Of a stretch of DNA of 64,000 bases, positions 16,021-24,998 are shown piece by piece. This DNA comes from JAPXRI01 sp033813635. Lineage in GTDB: Bacteria > Bacillota > Clostridia > Oscillospirales > QAMX01. Position numbers and translations under genes: made by a program. Position 1 is the stretch's first letter; each line of letters begins with the position of its first letter. The stretch is taken from the NCBI GenBank assembly GCA_033813635.1, contig JAPXRI010000011.1, positions 7,954-71,953 on the forward strand, read 5' to 3'. Below the pieces are notes generated by a model. It saw nothing but the letters and a program-made list of their open reading frames with translations. It was not told the origin of the DNA and ran no database searches.

Positions 16021-17190
16021 TTATCTGTTGGGCAGCTTGGCGAGGAAATTTTTAATTCTCGTCGATGGGTCGAGTAATTCGCTGATCGAACGGTCGTGGT
16101 TTAGAGTGTTAATGATATAGGCGATGTATTTCGACATATCTACCTCGCAATACCAGGGTTTTGATTTGAGAATCGGGTTGCGGTAAATCAGGTTTGTCGT
16201 GAACACTTTCTCAATATATCCCTGCCTGTAGGCTTCGTCGAAAGTGTCGAAGCCCTCCACGAACAGGCCGAATGTCGCGCAGACGTATATCCTTCTGGCA
16301 TTCCTGTTTTTCAGCTGCTGCGCAATGTCGATGATTGAGTCTCCCGTTGAGATCATGTCGTCTACAATCACGACGTCCTTCCCCTCGACGTTCGTGCCTA
16401 GGAATTCGTGGGCGACGATCGGATTTCTTCCGTTGACGATAGTGGAGTAGTCTCTTCTCTTGTAGAACATGCCGAGATCGATCCCGAGGACAGTAGAGTA
16501 GTAGATGCAGCGGTTCATACCGCCCTCGTCGGGGGATATGATCATCAGGCTGTTCCTGTTGATGTGGAGGTCTTCAGAGTGGTTGGCAAGCGCCTTAATC
16601 ATTTGATACGTTGAGGGTACCGTTTCAAATCCGGCGTTTGGAATCGCATTCTGCACTCTCGCGTCATGCGCGTCAAAGGTAATAATGTTGTTCACGCCCA
16701 TGTGCACAAGCTCCTGGAGGGCGAGCGCGCAGTCAAGAGATTCGCGGGCGTTGCGCCGGTGCTGCCTTGATTCGTATAGCATCGGCATAATAACCGTAAC
16801 GCGGCGTGATTTTCCGGCGGTTGCGGATATGATGCGCTTCAGATCCTGAAAATGGTCGTCCGGGCTCATCGGAACTTCCATGCCGTACATTCTGTAGGTG
16901 ACGCCGTAGTTAAAGCAGTCGCAGATAATAAATACGTCGTCTCCACGGACGGACTCGTTGATGATTCCCTTGGCTTCTCCCGTGCCGAAACGCGGACAGC
17001 GGATATCGATCAAATAGGTATCCCTGTTGTACTCGTCGACGATGTTGTCCGCGATCAGCCCCTTCTTTACAACTTCCTGGCGCCAGCTGACGAGGTATTT
17101 GTTGATGCTCGCTGTTATCTCCTCGCAGCCCCGCATGCCGATGATAGCGAGCTCGCCGACGGGCAGATTGTGAAGCTCTTCCATTACCAT
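16021..17190 (-). CDS. prs: Ribose-phosphate pyrophosphokinase (long clostridial form)
   Basis: A 389-residue PRPP synthetase, which makes phosphoribosyl pyrophosphate from ribose 5-phosphate and ATP for nucleotide, His and Trp synthesis. The PRPP-binding loop VVIVDDMISTGDSIID and the upstream ITFDAHD and PDEGG segments are conserved. It is about 70 residues longer than classical Prs (about 315), with an N-terminal extension, as in a clostridial subgroup. The ATG at 17190 has GGGGG eight bases upstream. It is a separate unit between pepP-type and efp genes; no terminator hairpin is visible after it. Confidence 0.88.
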   Translation of the reverse strand: MVMEELHNLPVGELAIIGMRGCEEITASINKYLVSWRQEVVKKGLIADNIVDEYNRDTYLIDIRCPRFGTGEAKGIINESVRGDDVFIICDCFNYGVTYRMYGMEVPMSPDDHFQDLKRIISATAGKSRRVTVIMPMLYESRQHRRNARESLDCALALQELVHMGVNNIITFDAHDARVQNAIPNAGFETVPSTYQMIKALANHSEDLHINRNSLMIISPDEGGMNRCIYYSTVLGIDLGMFYKRRDYSTIVNGRNPIVAHEFLGTNVEGKDVVIVDDMISTGDSIIDIAQQLKNRNARRIYVCATFGLFVEGFDTFDEAYRQGYIEKVFTTNLIYRNPILKSKPWYCEVDMSKYIAYIINTLNHDRSISELLDPSTRIKNFLAKLPNR

Positions 17191-17288
17191 TTCTTATTCC
17201 CCCAATATATATATTAAATCAAGGCAATCCCAATATTATTATACAATATATTGTATTAAAGGACAAGGCATAAAACCGAGAATAAAAG

Positions 17289-18377
17289 CTACAGGCAGAT
17301 CAGTTCTTTTGGTGAATGGGTGAGGTTGACGTTCCCGCCTTCTTTCAGGATTACGCAGTCCTCGATTCTGATTCCGAACCTGTCGGGCAGGTAGATGCCC
17401 GGTTCGACGGACACGACGCCGTTGACGGGCGTCAGGCCGGGGCGCTCCGGATCGAAATCGAGACTTTCATGAATCTCGATCCCGAGCCCGTGTCCGAGCC
17501 CGTGTCCGAAGCAGTCGCCGTAGCCGAAACCGGATATATAATCCCTCACCGTCTTATCAACGTCGCGCCACATAACGCCTGCCCTCGCGGTTTCCAGTCC
17601 GAGAAGGTTTGCGTCGTAGACGATTTTATAAATCTCCCGCTTTTCCGCGTCTGGAGAGCCGAGCGCGACGGTCCGCGTCATATCCGAACAGTAGCCACCG
17701 TAGATAACTCCGAAGTCCATTGTGATAAAGTCGCCGTTGCAGACCTTCCTGTCGGACGCGTGGCCGTGAGGGAGAGAACCGTTCGGACCGCTGACGACGA
17801 TCGGGTCAAACGACAGCTTTTCTGCGCCGCAGCGATAGAGCTCGTAGATCAGCTCCGCCTCGATCTCCTTTTCGGTCATTCCATTTTTTATTTTACCCAG
17901 AATACTCGCAAATGCAGCGTCCGTTATATCCTGAGCTTTCTGCATTTTTTGAAGCTCGAACTCGGCTTTCTGTGCGCGCAGGCAGACGAGCGTTTTGCGG
18001 AGCGGCACAAGCTTGGCGCTTAGCGCGTTGGCGTAGGTCTCGTATTCCGCGCAGGACATTGCAGAGTCCTCAAAACCAACCGATTCGATGCCGTCTTCCG
18101 CGAATATTTTATTCAGCAGATCCGTATATTTTTCATTCCTGGATATCATGATTACCTTTGTGTCGGGCAGGGACGACGAAGCAGCCTCGTAATAGCGGAA
18201 ATCGGTGATAAACGTGGTTTTATCGGCTGTAATCACGAGCGCGCCCGCGGAGGACGGGAATCCCGATGCGAAGAGCCTGTTTTCATGCGAGGTGAGGAGC
18301 AGCGCTTCCGCCGGGAAAAAGCCGTTTTTTATCGCTTCTGAGATCCTTTTAAGGTTATTTTCGGTTATATTTTTCAA
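17289..18377 (-). CDS. M24 family Xaa-Pro aminopeptidase
   Basis: A 362-residue metallopeptidase with the creatinase N-terminal domain (about residues 1-125) and the pita-bread catalytic domain. The metal ligands are visible in FGVIYGGYCSDMTRTV, GHGLGHGLGIEIHE, EPGIYLP and IRIEDC. It removes N-terminal residues before proline in peptides; it is cytosolic. The start is TTG at 18377 with AAGGAA upstream. In many Clostridia this gene precedes efp; here prs lies between them. Confidence 0.92.
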   Translation of the reverse strand: MKNITENNLKRISEAIKNGFFPAEALLLTSHENRLFASGFPSSAGALVITADKTTFITDFRYYEAASSSLPDTKVIMISRNEKYTDLLNKIFAEDGIESVGFEDSAMSCAEYETYANALSAKLVPLRKTLVCLRAQKAEFELQKMQKAQDITDAAFASILGKIKNGMTEKEIEAELIYELYRCGAEKLSFDPIVVSGPNGSLPHGHASDRKVCNGDFITMDFGVIYGGYCSDMTRTVALGSPDAEKREIYKIVYDANLLGLETARAGVMWRDVDKTVRDYISGFGYGDCFGHGLGHGLGIEIHESLDFDPERPGLTPVNGVVSVEPGIYLPDRFGIRIEDCVILKEGGNVNLTHSPKELICL

Positions 18378-18471
18378 GATTGCATTTCCTTTCTGATATC
18401 TGAAAATTCAAAACGCCAATCGATAATCGCAAAGCATTTTGCTCTTCGTCTCGACAGCGTTTTGATTATCT

Positions 18472-19746
18472 TTATACAAAGCGTTTTGGGTCGGCCCAAA
18501 GACCGAGCGCGGGGTTGCTGATATAAAAAATCTGTTCACCGGAGGGAAGCGTGTTGCGGCCGTCTCTCAGAGTGTCCGGATTATATAGCTTTACCGCCGC
18601 GTCGTAGGGTATGTATTTGAAATTCGCGCCCTCAACCTCTTCTTTTGTCAGAAGTCGGGTGCAGTAGGTTATGTTGAACCTTCCGTCGGACGACCCGTGG
18701 ACAAGGTGAGCGGCGACCGATTGATTATTCTGAAGTTCCTTTTCCGTTCTGAAAAGTTCGATAATCTTTTCCCTTCCGATATAGCCGTATTTTCTGATAA
18801 GCCTGTCGTTTTCTGCGTCTTCGCCGAAATGGAAGACGCCCGGGGCAAGGATGATCAAATCGCCACCGTCGGCCATCGCCATCCGTGTACGGTAAATCGC
18901 CTTGTTACCGAGCCAGGTGCTCTTGAACTCGGAGGGGTCAAGGTAGACCACGGCTTTTTTGAAGGGTTCATCGACGAATATCATATTCTTTTCCTGGGAG
19001 AGCTTCACTCCGGCCTCGAAGACCTCGCGTTTGTCGCCGATAAACAGCCCGTGTATCCTGAGCCCAGCGGGGGTGTTCGTAGTCACAGTCTGGAAAAAAC
19101 AGAGCGGCAGGTCTTTTAAAAAGTGCTCTTGGGCGTAATCGAAAACTTTTCTGACAGGGGTTTTATCCCTGCCCATCATTCTCTCCATGCCGTAGAGCGC
19201 GCCGAGCATATGTGATTTGTTGATCATTTCGCTCCCGCCGACACCCACCAAAATATTTTTAGTATAATTGGCCATGCCGACAACCTCGTGCGGTACGATT
19301 TGTCCGAACGAGACGATAAGGTCATACCCGCCATCGATAAGCGCGCGGTTGACCTGGACGCTGATATCCTCGTCCATAATGCCTTCGGAGACTACCCTTA
19401 CAAACGCGGCCGGTACGACGCCGAGGGTAACCACGTCATGACGCCAGTCGTGCACGAGGAAACGGTCGTCCGGAATGCGGTCAAAAAATCTGTCGCGCTC
19501 GGCCTTTGACATCGGCTCGTGCGTGCCGAGCGCGGGCATTACGTTGACCTCGCAGACTTTTTCAAGCCTGTGGTAGACCTTGCTCGCGAGCATTCCGCCC
19601 GCGGAGTGCAGCCGTGTGATATCCGGCGGAAGTAGCAGGACCTTTTTCGGGGTGCAGGAGAACTGCGCGACAAAATTGTCTACAGCCTTGTCAATCTCAA
19701 CCTCTGTCAGTCCGCGGCCGCATTCGTAGTAAAACTGGCTCTGCAT
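18472..19746 (-). CDS. LarA-like nickel-dependent racemase/epimerase homologue
   Basis: A 424-residue protein of the LarA (DUF2088) family. LarA uses a nickel-pincer cofactor to racemise 2-hydroxy acids. The catalytic pattern is retained: LGTHEP (His76), VPHEV (His153), YTKNILVG (Lys163) and NKSHML (His179), plus PDITRLHS near residue 41. Homologues act on varied hydroxy acids, including sugar acids. No larB/larC/larE maturation genes are nearby, so the cofactor must be made elsewhere or be absent. It starts 3 bases after the sugar isomerase gene, and the coupling suggests a sugar or sugar-acid substrate (inference). Confidence 0.75.
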   Translation of the reverse strand: MQSQFYYECGRGLTEVEIDKAVDNFVAQFSCTPKKVLLLPPDITRLHSAGGMLASKVYHRLEKVCEVNVMPALGTHEPMSKAERDRFFDRIPDDRFLVHDWRHDVVTLGVVPAAFVRVVSEGIMDEDISVQVNRALIDGGYDLIVSFGQIVPHEVVGMANYTKNILVGVGGSEMINKSHMLGALYGMERMMGRDKTPVRKVFDYAQEHFLKDLPLCFFQTVTTNTPAGLRIHGLFIGDKREVFEAGVKLSQEKNMIFVDEPFKKAVVYLDPSEFKSTWLGNKAIYRTRMAMADGGDLIILAPGVFHFGEDAENDRLIRKYGYIGREKIIELFRTEKELQNNQSVAAHLVHGSSDGRFNITYCTRLLTKEEVEGANFKYIPYDAAVKLYNPDTLRDGRNTLPSGEQIFYISNPALGLWADPKRFV

Positions 19747-19749
19747 TTA

Positions 19750-20595
19750 TCAGCCCTCCAGCGTTCTCAGGTATCTGACGGCCATTTCAATATCGGTGAC
19801 AGGATTTTCCCCGACCTCACGCTCAACCGTAATATAGCCGTTATAACCGATTTTTTTCAGCGCGTCGATCCATTCCTTTATGTCGACGTCCCCCTTGCCC
19901 AGCGGAAGTTCTTTGAAATAATCCTCCATTCGCAAATCGGTTATGCCGCCGTCGGCGAAGAAATCGTATATCACCTTCGGATCCGTTTTTTTCAGCATAA
20001 CGCCGTCCTTCGCGTGGGTATGGGCTATTTTTCCTTTAAGTGTTTTGACGCCCTTGATCGGGTCGCAGCCGGTGACCATCACAAGGTTCGCCGGATCGTA
20101 GTTCACGGCGATTCCCTTTGTTCCGAGCTCGTCGATAAAAGCACCGAGGACCTCTGGCGACTCGGGTCCCGTCTCTATCGCAAAGCGGACGCCGCGGCTC
20201 TCGGCGTAGCGCCCGAGCTCGCCGCAGGCCTCGAGCAGAACTGGATAGCAGCCCTTCTTATCGGCGGGTATAACGCCGATATGCGTGGTGACGACGTCCG
20301 TATCAAGCTCAATGGCGAGATCGACGATTCGTTTCGATATCTCGATTTTACGGGTGTTGTCCTCTTTCCGGGTAAAACCGTGCCCGCCAAGGTCGCCGCA
20401 TACGGCGGAAACCGAGAGACCGGCGGCTTTTATCCGGAAAAGCAGCGCACGCCGTTCATGAGATGATTTTGACAGAGGGTCAAGCTCCGTCCCGGTCGCG
20501 GTTATCTGCAGCGCGTCCGCACCGATCCTTGCCGCAGTATTCAGCGCCTCGTTAAAGGGCTGCCGCAGGCTATCAAGCATGATTCCTATTTTCAT
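19750..20595 (-). CDS. Sugar phosphate isomerase/epimerase (TIM barrel)
   Basis: A 281-residue member of the xylose isomerase-like/AP endonuclease 2 TIM-barrel superfamily. Expected metal-site segments are visible: VVTTHIGVIP, IAIETGPES, NYDPANLVMV, HTHAKDGV and GYITVEREVG. These families interconvert sugars, keto sugars or inositol derivatives; the substrate cannot be assigned. The gene is followed at once by the LarA homologue and preceded by dapL (32 bases), so it may share the dapF-dapL transcript. Confidence 0.78.
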   Translation of the reverse strand: MKIGIMLDSLRQPFNEALNTAARIGADALQITATGTELDPLSKSSHERRALLFRIKAAGLSVSAVCGDLGGHGFTRKEDNTRKIEISKRIVDLAIELDTDVVTTHIGVIPADKKGCYPVLLEACGELGRYAESRGVRFAIETGPESPEVLGAFIDELGTKGIAVNYDPANLVMVTGCDPIKGVKTLKGKIAHTHAKDGVMLKKTDPKVIYDFFADGGITDLRMEDYFKELPLGKGDVDIKEWIDALKKIGYNGYITVEREVGENPVTDIEMAVRYLRTLEG

Positions 20596-20627
20596 TTATA
20601 TCACCTGGTTTCGTTTAAATCGTTCAG

Positions 20628-21809
20628 CTATAGCAGCTTTTCAAGCCGGGAAAGCGCTTCCAGCGTGCCCTCACGGTCGCCGAACGAGGTGAGCCGGAAT
20701 CGTCCCTCTCCGTTTTTACCGAAGCCGGAACCCGGGGTGCCGACGACGGCGGCGTTGTTTAGGAGATAGTCGAAAAACTCCCATGAAGTCATGTTTCCGG
20801 GGCACTTCAGCCAGATGTAGGGCGAGTTTTCTCCACCGGTATAGGAAATGCCTTTTTTATCAAGAAACTCCATGATAATCTTAGCGTTTTCAAGGTAGTA
20901 TTTGATGACCTCGCGCGTTTGGGCAAGCCCATCTTTCGTAAACACGGCCGCTGCGCCGCGCTGCACGATATAAGCGGTACCGTTGTATTTTGTGGATTGC
21001 CTTCTGAGCCACATTTTGCCCAGAGGCTTACCCTCAACGATAAGCGCGTCCGGAATCACCGTATAACCGCAGCGGGTGCCGGTAAAGCCGGCTGTTTTGG
21101 AAAACGAGCAGAATTCAATCGCGCATTTCTCCGCGCCGTCGATTTCATAGATGGAGCGGGGGAGGGCTGGGTCCGTTACAAACGCCTCATACGCCGCGTC
21201 GAACAAGATAACCGAGCGGTGGGAGAGCGCGAAATCGACCCAGAGCTTGAGCTGCTCCTTGGAATAGACCGCGCCGGTGGGGTTGTTCGGCGAGCAGATG
21301 TAAATAATATCGCCCACGGTGTCCTTGCCCGGAACCGGCAGGTAACCGTTTTCATCGTTCGCGTCGAGGTATCGGATCTCTCTGCCCAGCATGATATTGC
21401 TGTCGACATAGACGGGGTAGACGGGATCCGGAATAAGAACGACATTGTCGTTTGAAAAAATATCCGTAATGTTGCCTATGTCGCTTTTTGCGCCGTCACC
21501 GACATAGATCTCGCCGGGCTTTATATTCAGCCCGCGGGAGGTGTAATAGCCTGAGATCGCGTTTTTCAGGAATTCAAAACCGTCGTACGGTGGATAACCG
21601 TGAAACGTCTCCTTAACGCCCATCTCGGCGGAGGCAGCTGTCAGGGATTTCACAACGGCGGGGCAGAGGGGGAGAGTTACGTCCCCGATCCCCATGCTAA
21701 TCACTTTCTTATCCGGGTTCTCGGATTTAAACTTCGCCGTGCGGTTCGCCATGTCGGCGAAGAGATAATTCTCAACAAGGTTTTTATAATTCTGATTTAT
21801 TTTAGCCAT
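20628..21809 (-). CDS. dapL: LL-diaminopimelate aminotransferase
   Basis: A 393-residue class I/II aminotransferase of the DapL type, converting tetrahydrodipicolinate directly to LL-diaminopimelate with glutamate, in lysine and peptidoglycan synthesis. FADMANRTAKFKSENPDKKVISMGIGDVTLPL is typical of the family start. The PLP lysine is Lys238 in SFSKTAGFTGTRCGY. A TTG at 21818 is in frame, but the ATG at 21809 is better placed after AGGAGAGG. It overlaps the end of dapF by 8 bases, so the two are translationally coupled. Confidence 0.93.
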   Translation of the reverse strand: MAKINQNYKNLVENYLFADMANRTAKFKSENPDKKVISMGIGDVTLPLCPAVVKSLTAASAEMGVKETFHGYPPYDGFEFLKNAISGYYTSRGLNIKPGEIYVGDGAKSDIGNITDIFSNDNVVLIPDPVYPVYVDSNIMLGREIRYLDANDENGYLPVPGKDTVGDIIYICSPNNPTGAVYSKEQLKLWVDFALSHRSVILFDAAYEAFVTDPALPRSIYEIDGAEKCAIEFCSFSKTAGFTGTRCGYTVIPDALIVEGKPLGKMWLRRQSTKYNGTAYIVQRGAAAVFTKDGLAQTREVIKYYLENAKIIMEFLDKKGISYTGGENSPYIWLKCPGNMTSWEFFDYLLNNAAVVGTPGSGFGKNGEGRFRLTSFGDREGTLEALSRLEKLL

Positions 21810-22662
21810 CGATTTCAACCTCTCCTGTAAAAGCTTCTTCCGCCGGACCGGTCAAGTAAATATGTCCGTCCGCTCCGTACAAAATCTCAAGGCAGCCGCC
21901 TTTGGCGTGTACGCTGATCGATTCGTTTTTCGGGCAAAGTCCTTTCTCGCAGGCGACGGCGACAGCCGCGCAGATTCCGGTGCCGCAGGCAAGCGTTTCT
22001 CCGCTTCCGCGCTCCCATACGCGAAACTTCAGGGAGTGTTTTCCGAGCACTTCAATAAACTCCGTGTTGACCCCTTCGGGAAACATATCGTTATGCTCCA
22101 CAAGAGGTCCGATTTTTTCGAGCTCTATTTTATCCACATTGTCGGTTACAATAACGGCGTGTGGATTCCCCATAGATACGCAGTCTACGTTCAGCTTCCC
22201 GTATCTGCCGAGAAACAGCGAGACGCCGAACGCACTGTTTTTACCGGCCTTTACCGGAATTTTTTCGGGATCGAATTCGGGCTTTCCCATATCGACGACC
22301 GCGGATTTGACCTTCCCGTCGGCGCCGATATTTAATTTCAGCGTTTTTATCCCGCTGTTAGTCTGTATTTTCAACGAATCCTTTTTGCAGATACCGTAAT
22401 CCCAAAGATATTTACCGACGCAGCGTATTCCGTTCCCGCACATTTTTCCCTCGGATCCGTCGGCGTTGAAAATCCGCATGCGGGCGTCCGCTTCAGGGTC
22501 GGGCAGAATTAAAATAAGCCCGTCCGCTCCTATCGAAAAACTGCGGCGGCTCAATATCACCGACGCGGCTTCCGGATTCCGCGGAACAGGCTTACCATTA
22601 AAACCGTCAAAATAGATATAGTCATTTCCGGCGCCATGCATTTTGACAAAGAAGTATCTCAT
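21802..22662 (-). CDS. dapF: Diaminopimelate epimerase
   Basis: A 286-residue DapF, converting LL- to meso-diaminopimelate. Both catalytic cysteines are present: Cys75 in GKMCGNGIRC and Cys226 in ETLACGTGICA. The N-terminal MHGAGNDYIYFD is the family signature. It is the first gene of the unit that continues with dapL, the sugar isomerase and the LarA homologue. Its promoter is at 22719-22747, leaving a leader of only about 50 bases, too short for a lysine riboswitch. Confidence 0.95.
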   Translation of the reverse strand: MRYFFVKMHGAGNDYIYFDGFNGKPVPRNPEAASVILSRRSFSIGADGLILILPDPEADARMRIFNADGSEGKMCGNGIRCVGKYLWDYGICKKDSLKIQTNSGIKTLKLNIGADGKVKSAVVDMGKPEFDPEKIPVKAGKNSAFGVSLFLGRYGKLNVDCVSMGNPHAVIVTDNVDKIELEKIGPLVEHNDMFPEGVNTEFIEVLGKHSLKFRVWERGSGETLACGTGICAAVAVACEKGLCPKNESISVHAKGGCLEILYGADGHIYLTGPAEEAFTGEVEIDG

Positions 22663-22718
22663 ATTAGCCCTCGCTTCCCGTTAATGAAATGACAAATATT
22701 GCATATGTCTCTTTTTAT

Positions 22719-22747
22719 ATTATATCTTTCGTGATGTTTTATGTCAA
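22719..22747 (-). promoter_or_regulatory. Perfect sigma-A promoter of dapF-dapL
   Basis: On the minus strand, TTGACA (22747-22742), a 17-base spacer, and TATAAT (22724-22719). Both hexamers are exact consensus matches, placed 57 bases before the dapF start. Confidence 0.92.
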
Positions 22748-23318
22748 GGCGAAATACGGGATAGATACGGAAGTGCCGCTCGTTGTTTTTGCTTAATCGT
22801 CAAACGCCGTTTTATTCTGTTTTAATCCCGTTTCCTCTGATTGCCTCTGCCTGTTTTTATAGTGCTATGTCACCACCCTAATACACAGTTGTAATTATCC
22901 GTCCGGAAAAATAAGAAAACACCATATCCGGATATCCGATTTGATGCCGATGTGACGGATAAGGCATTAGAAAAAACTATATGTTTTACTGTATGTTTAC
23001 AGGATAGCGCAAAATAGAACAGGGAAACATGGAACAGAACAGGGGATTGTAAACTCATGAGACAGACTCCGATTCATCCGTATTTTCAGATACACCACAT
23101 TATACAAAATAAAAATTTTGTATAATGTGGTAGTGGGGAAAAGCTAATTTAAGACGTTTCCCTCCGGTGATATTCATGGTTCCGATGTTCGAAGCAGCTC
23201 GCTGCCAAATAATTTACCATACAATAAGCATTCCCGGGTCCATTCGCTTTGCGCTGACCCGGGCTTAAAATATGCGTAAATCATAGAATCCCATGAGGCT
23301 TTGTGCCTAATAATAATG
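22748..23318. other. Intergenic stretch of about 570 bases without a convincing gene
   Basis: Short frames here lack ribosome binding sites and family resemblance. What can be seen: a 12-bp palindrome ATATCCGGATAT (22924-22935), repeated GAACAGGG words near 23018-23045, the 16-bp hairpin at 23095-23130, and a second hairpin (CCCGGGTC at 23233-23240 with GACCCGGG at 23256-23263) that could end minus-strand transcription from the small Cys gene's neighbour only if read on the other strand. I see no tRNA, riboswitch or transposase. Confidence 0.6.
23095..23130. repeat. Perfect 16-bp inverted repeat with AAAA loop
   Basis: Left arm CCACATTATACAAAAT (23095-23110), loop AAAA, right arm 23115-23130. 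There is no T run on either side, so it is not an ordinary terminator. Each arm contains TATAAT reading outward, but no -35 fits. It could be a protein-binding palindrome or the trace of a small mobile element. Confidence 0.75.
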
Positions 23319-23522
23319 TCACACGACGCCCTTTGTGTCGATTACAACGGGTTTTATATCCGGCCGGCGCGACGGATTTCTCTTATAGGGATCGTATTTA
23401 TATCTTCTGCATTTATAATCCGCGGCGACCGGGCCGTTGTAATAACACAGCATTTTTTCTCCGGCCGTTTTATCTGCCCACGCGCAATACGCGCAAAGCT
23501 TTGGATTATCTTTGTTGAACAT
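23319..23522 (-). CDS. Small Cys-containing protein, conserved in Clostridia
   Basis: A 67-residue protein from ATG at 23522, which follows GGTGAAG; an upstream in-frame start at 23570 has no good site. Four cysteines are arranged as CAYC...C...C, followed by RRYKYDPYKRNPSRRPDIKP. This RxYxYDPxKRxP ending is one I associate with a widespread small clostridial protein of unknown function. The four cysteines could bind zinc. It lies 52 bases downstream of ylbJ on the same strand and may be cotranscribed with it. Confidence 0.65.
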   Translation of the reverse strand: MFNKDNPKLCAYCAWADKTAGEKMLCYYNGPVAADYKCRRYKYDPYKRNPSRRPDIKPVVIDTKGVV

Positions 23523-23574
23523 CAAATCTTCACCACGCAAATCTTTTTTTCGGGTTTTATTATAACACATTTTT

Positions 23575-24576
23575 CTACGCTATTCCAGAAAAATATAAAA
23601 TTACCGCCGTGACAGCGTACGATGTTACAGCCTGAAAAAGCTTTGCCAATAGATATCGGCCAATTCCGCAGCCGGATTCTCGCAACCCCGAAGCGCTCTG
23701 GGCCGCGACGCAGAGTCCGCCGAAACCGATCATAAACGAAGCCGCTGGCAGGCTTGCAGCGCTCCGGTCAAGGCTCAGTATTCCGGTGGAAAACTCCAGA
23801 ACCCCCGCGGCAAATGTACCAAACCCGGATATACCCGTAAGCCCGGCAATATATGTTATTACAAATGATGATTTTAATATTATATTAATTATATAAAACA
23901 AAGAAATATATGCCGTCAGCCTGAGCATGGCCATGGCCGATGCCTCAACCGATTCCGTAAACGCCGAAGCAAACGAGTGTTTCGGCAAAAATAAGCCGCC
24001 GGCGGTATTTTCCGTATCGGTAAGAACGTCCGGAGCGCTGAGATTTTTAAACAATATACCCGTAAATACCGCCGAGGCGATATGCACCGAAAACAGCATA
24101 AACGCTATTTCCGCCGATCTCAAATCCGTTCCAGCCGTGAAGCGGGGCGCGGCAACGCTGAAGATAAACGCCGGGCTGCAGTTGGAGCAAAAACAGACCA
24201 GACGGGAAAGGTCCGTTTTTCCGATTTTAGAGCATTTATAAAGGTCCGCCGCTGCGAGTATCCCAAGCGGATAGCCGCCAAGGATTCCGATCGCAAAAGC
24301 TACCGCGCCGTTTCCGGAGACGCCGAAAAGCTTCTTAAAGCCCTTGCCCAATTTTTTACATATCGGTTCGGCTATTCCGAGTCTTACAATCATATTGGCT
24401 AATACGGAGAGCGGAAAAAGAGACGGTATCAGCACGGCCGCGGATATTTTAAGACCTTCGAGAGCCGCGGCGGCTACGTTTTTCGAATAAAATAAAATCG
24501 CGGCAAATAGTAAAAGAAAGACGGAGAAAAACAATGCGCGTCTGAATCTGAGAAGCCCCGTTCCCAAATCGACCAC
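23575..24576 (-). CDS. ylbJ: Sporulation integral membrane protein YlbJ
   Basis: A polytopic membrane protein of about 333 residues with nucleoside-recognition/Gate-type segments. AVLIPSLFPLSVLANMIVRLGIAEPICKKLGKGFKKLFGVSGNGAVAFAIGILGGYPLG and CSNCSPAFIFSVA-like parts are characteristic of YlbJ. In Bacillus it is made in the mother cell under sigma-E and is needed for cortex formation. I prefer GTG at 24576, preceded by AGGAAAAGGGGA; an in-frame ATG at 24636 would add 20 charged residues without a clear site. It is divergent from yqfC, another mother-cell gene. Confidence 0.82.
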   Translation of the reverse strand: MVDLGTGLLRFRRALFFSVFLLLFAAILFYSKNVAAAALEGLKISAAVLIPSLFPLSVLANMIVRLGIAEPICKKLGKGFKKLFGVSGNGAVAFAIGILGGYPLGILAAADLYKCSKIGKTDLSRLVCFCSNCSPAFIFSVAAPRFTAGTDLRSAEIAFMLFSVHIASAVFTGILFKNLSAPDVLTDTENTAGGLFLPKHSFASAFTESVEASAMAMLRLTAYISLFYIINIILKSSFVITYIAGLTGISGFGTFAAGVLEFSTGILSLDRSAASLPAASFMIGFGGLCVAAQSASGLRESGCGIGRYLLAKLFQAVTSYAVTAVILYFSGIA

Positions 24577-24699
24577 TCCCCTTTTCCTAAAAATTATATG
24601 CTTCCGAACATGGAAACTATCACCGTTTCGCCGCATATTTATATAAAAGGGAAATTGTCTGTATGAGGCCGCCGCGTGGGTGAATGAATGGAGAACCGA

Positions 24700-24984
24700 A
24701 TGAAAAATTCATCAAAGAAAAGCGTCAACGCGTTTGAAAAACTGGCCGATAAGCTCCGGATTCCGAAATCCGTATACGGGGACGCCGTGGAGATAATGAT
24801 GGAGAACAACAACAAAATGTATATCAACGACCATTCCGGGCTTTTTTGCGCGGACAAAAACCTGATTGTGATAAAGGGTCCGGGAAATATGGTCATCAAT
24901 ATCGCGGGTACGGACCTCTGCGTAAACGCGATAAGCGATACGCGCGCCTTTATTACGGGAAACATCAAAGATATCAGCTTTTAA
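24700..24984 (+). CDS. yqfC: Sporulation protein YqfC
   Basis: A 94-residue protein that matches the YqfC/YabP-like family: LADKLRIPKSVYGDAVEIMMENNNKMYI and IKGPGNMVINIAGTDLCVNAI. In Bacillus yqfC and yqfD form a sigma-E operon. ATG at 24700 is chosen because GGAG lies six bases upstream; in-frame ATGs at 24688 and earlier overlap that site. It is followed by yqfD after a strong ribosome binding site. Confidence 0.85.
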   Translation: MKNSSKKSVNAFEKLADKLRIPKSVYGDAVEIMMENNNKMYINDHSGLFCADKNLIVIKGPGNMVINIAGTDLCVNAISDTRAFITGNIKDISF

Positions 24985-24998
24985 GGGAGGAATTTCAC

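Noticed and set aside
22663..22718. Lysine riboswitch before dapF
   Set aside because: The predicted leader is only about 50 bases, far too short for this riboswitch.
22870..23058. A 62-codon frame on the minus strand in the 570-base gap
   Set aside because: No ribosome binding site and no family-like composition.
24610..24690. Sigma-E promoter between ylbJ and yqfC
   Set aside because: A CATATT word is present, but no -10 element lies at the right distance, so I could not support the site although the genes are sigma-E dependent in Bacillus.
24846..24998. ATG at 24846 as the start of yqfD
   Set aside because: It would overlap yqfC by 139 bases and add residues unlike any YqfD; the ribosome binding site at 24985 points to a later start.
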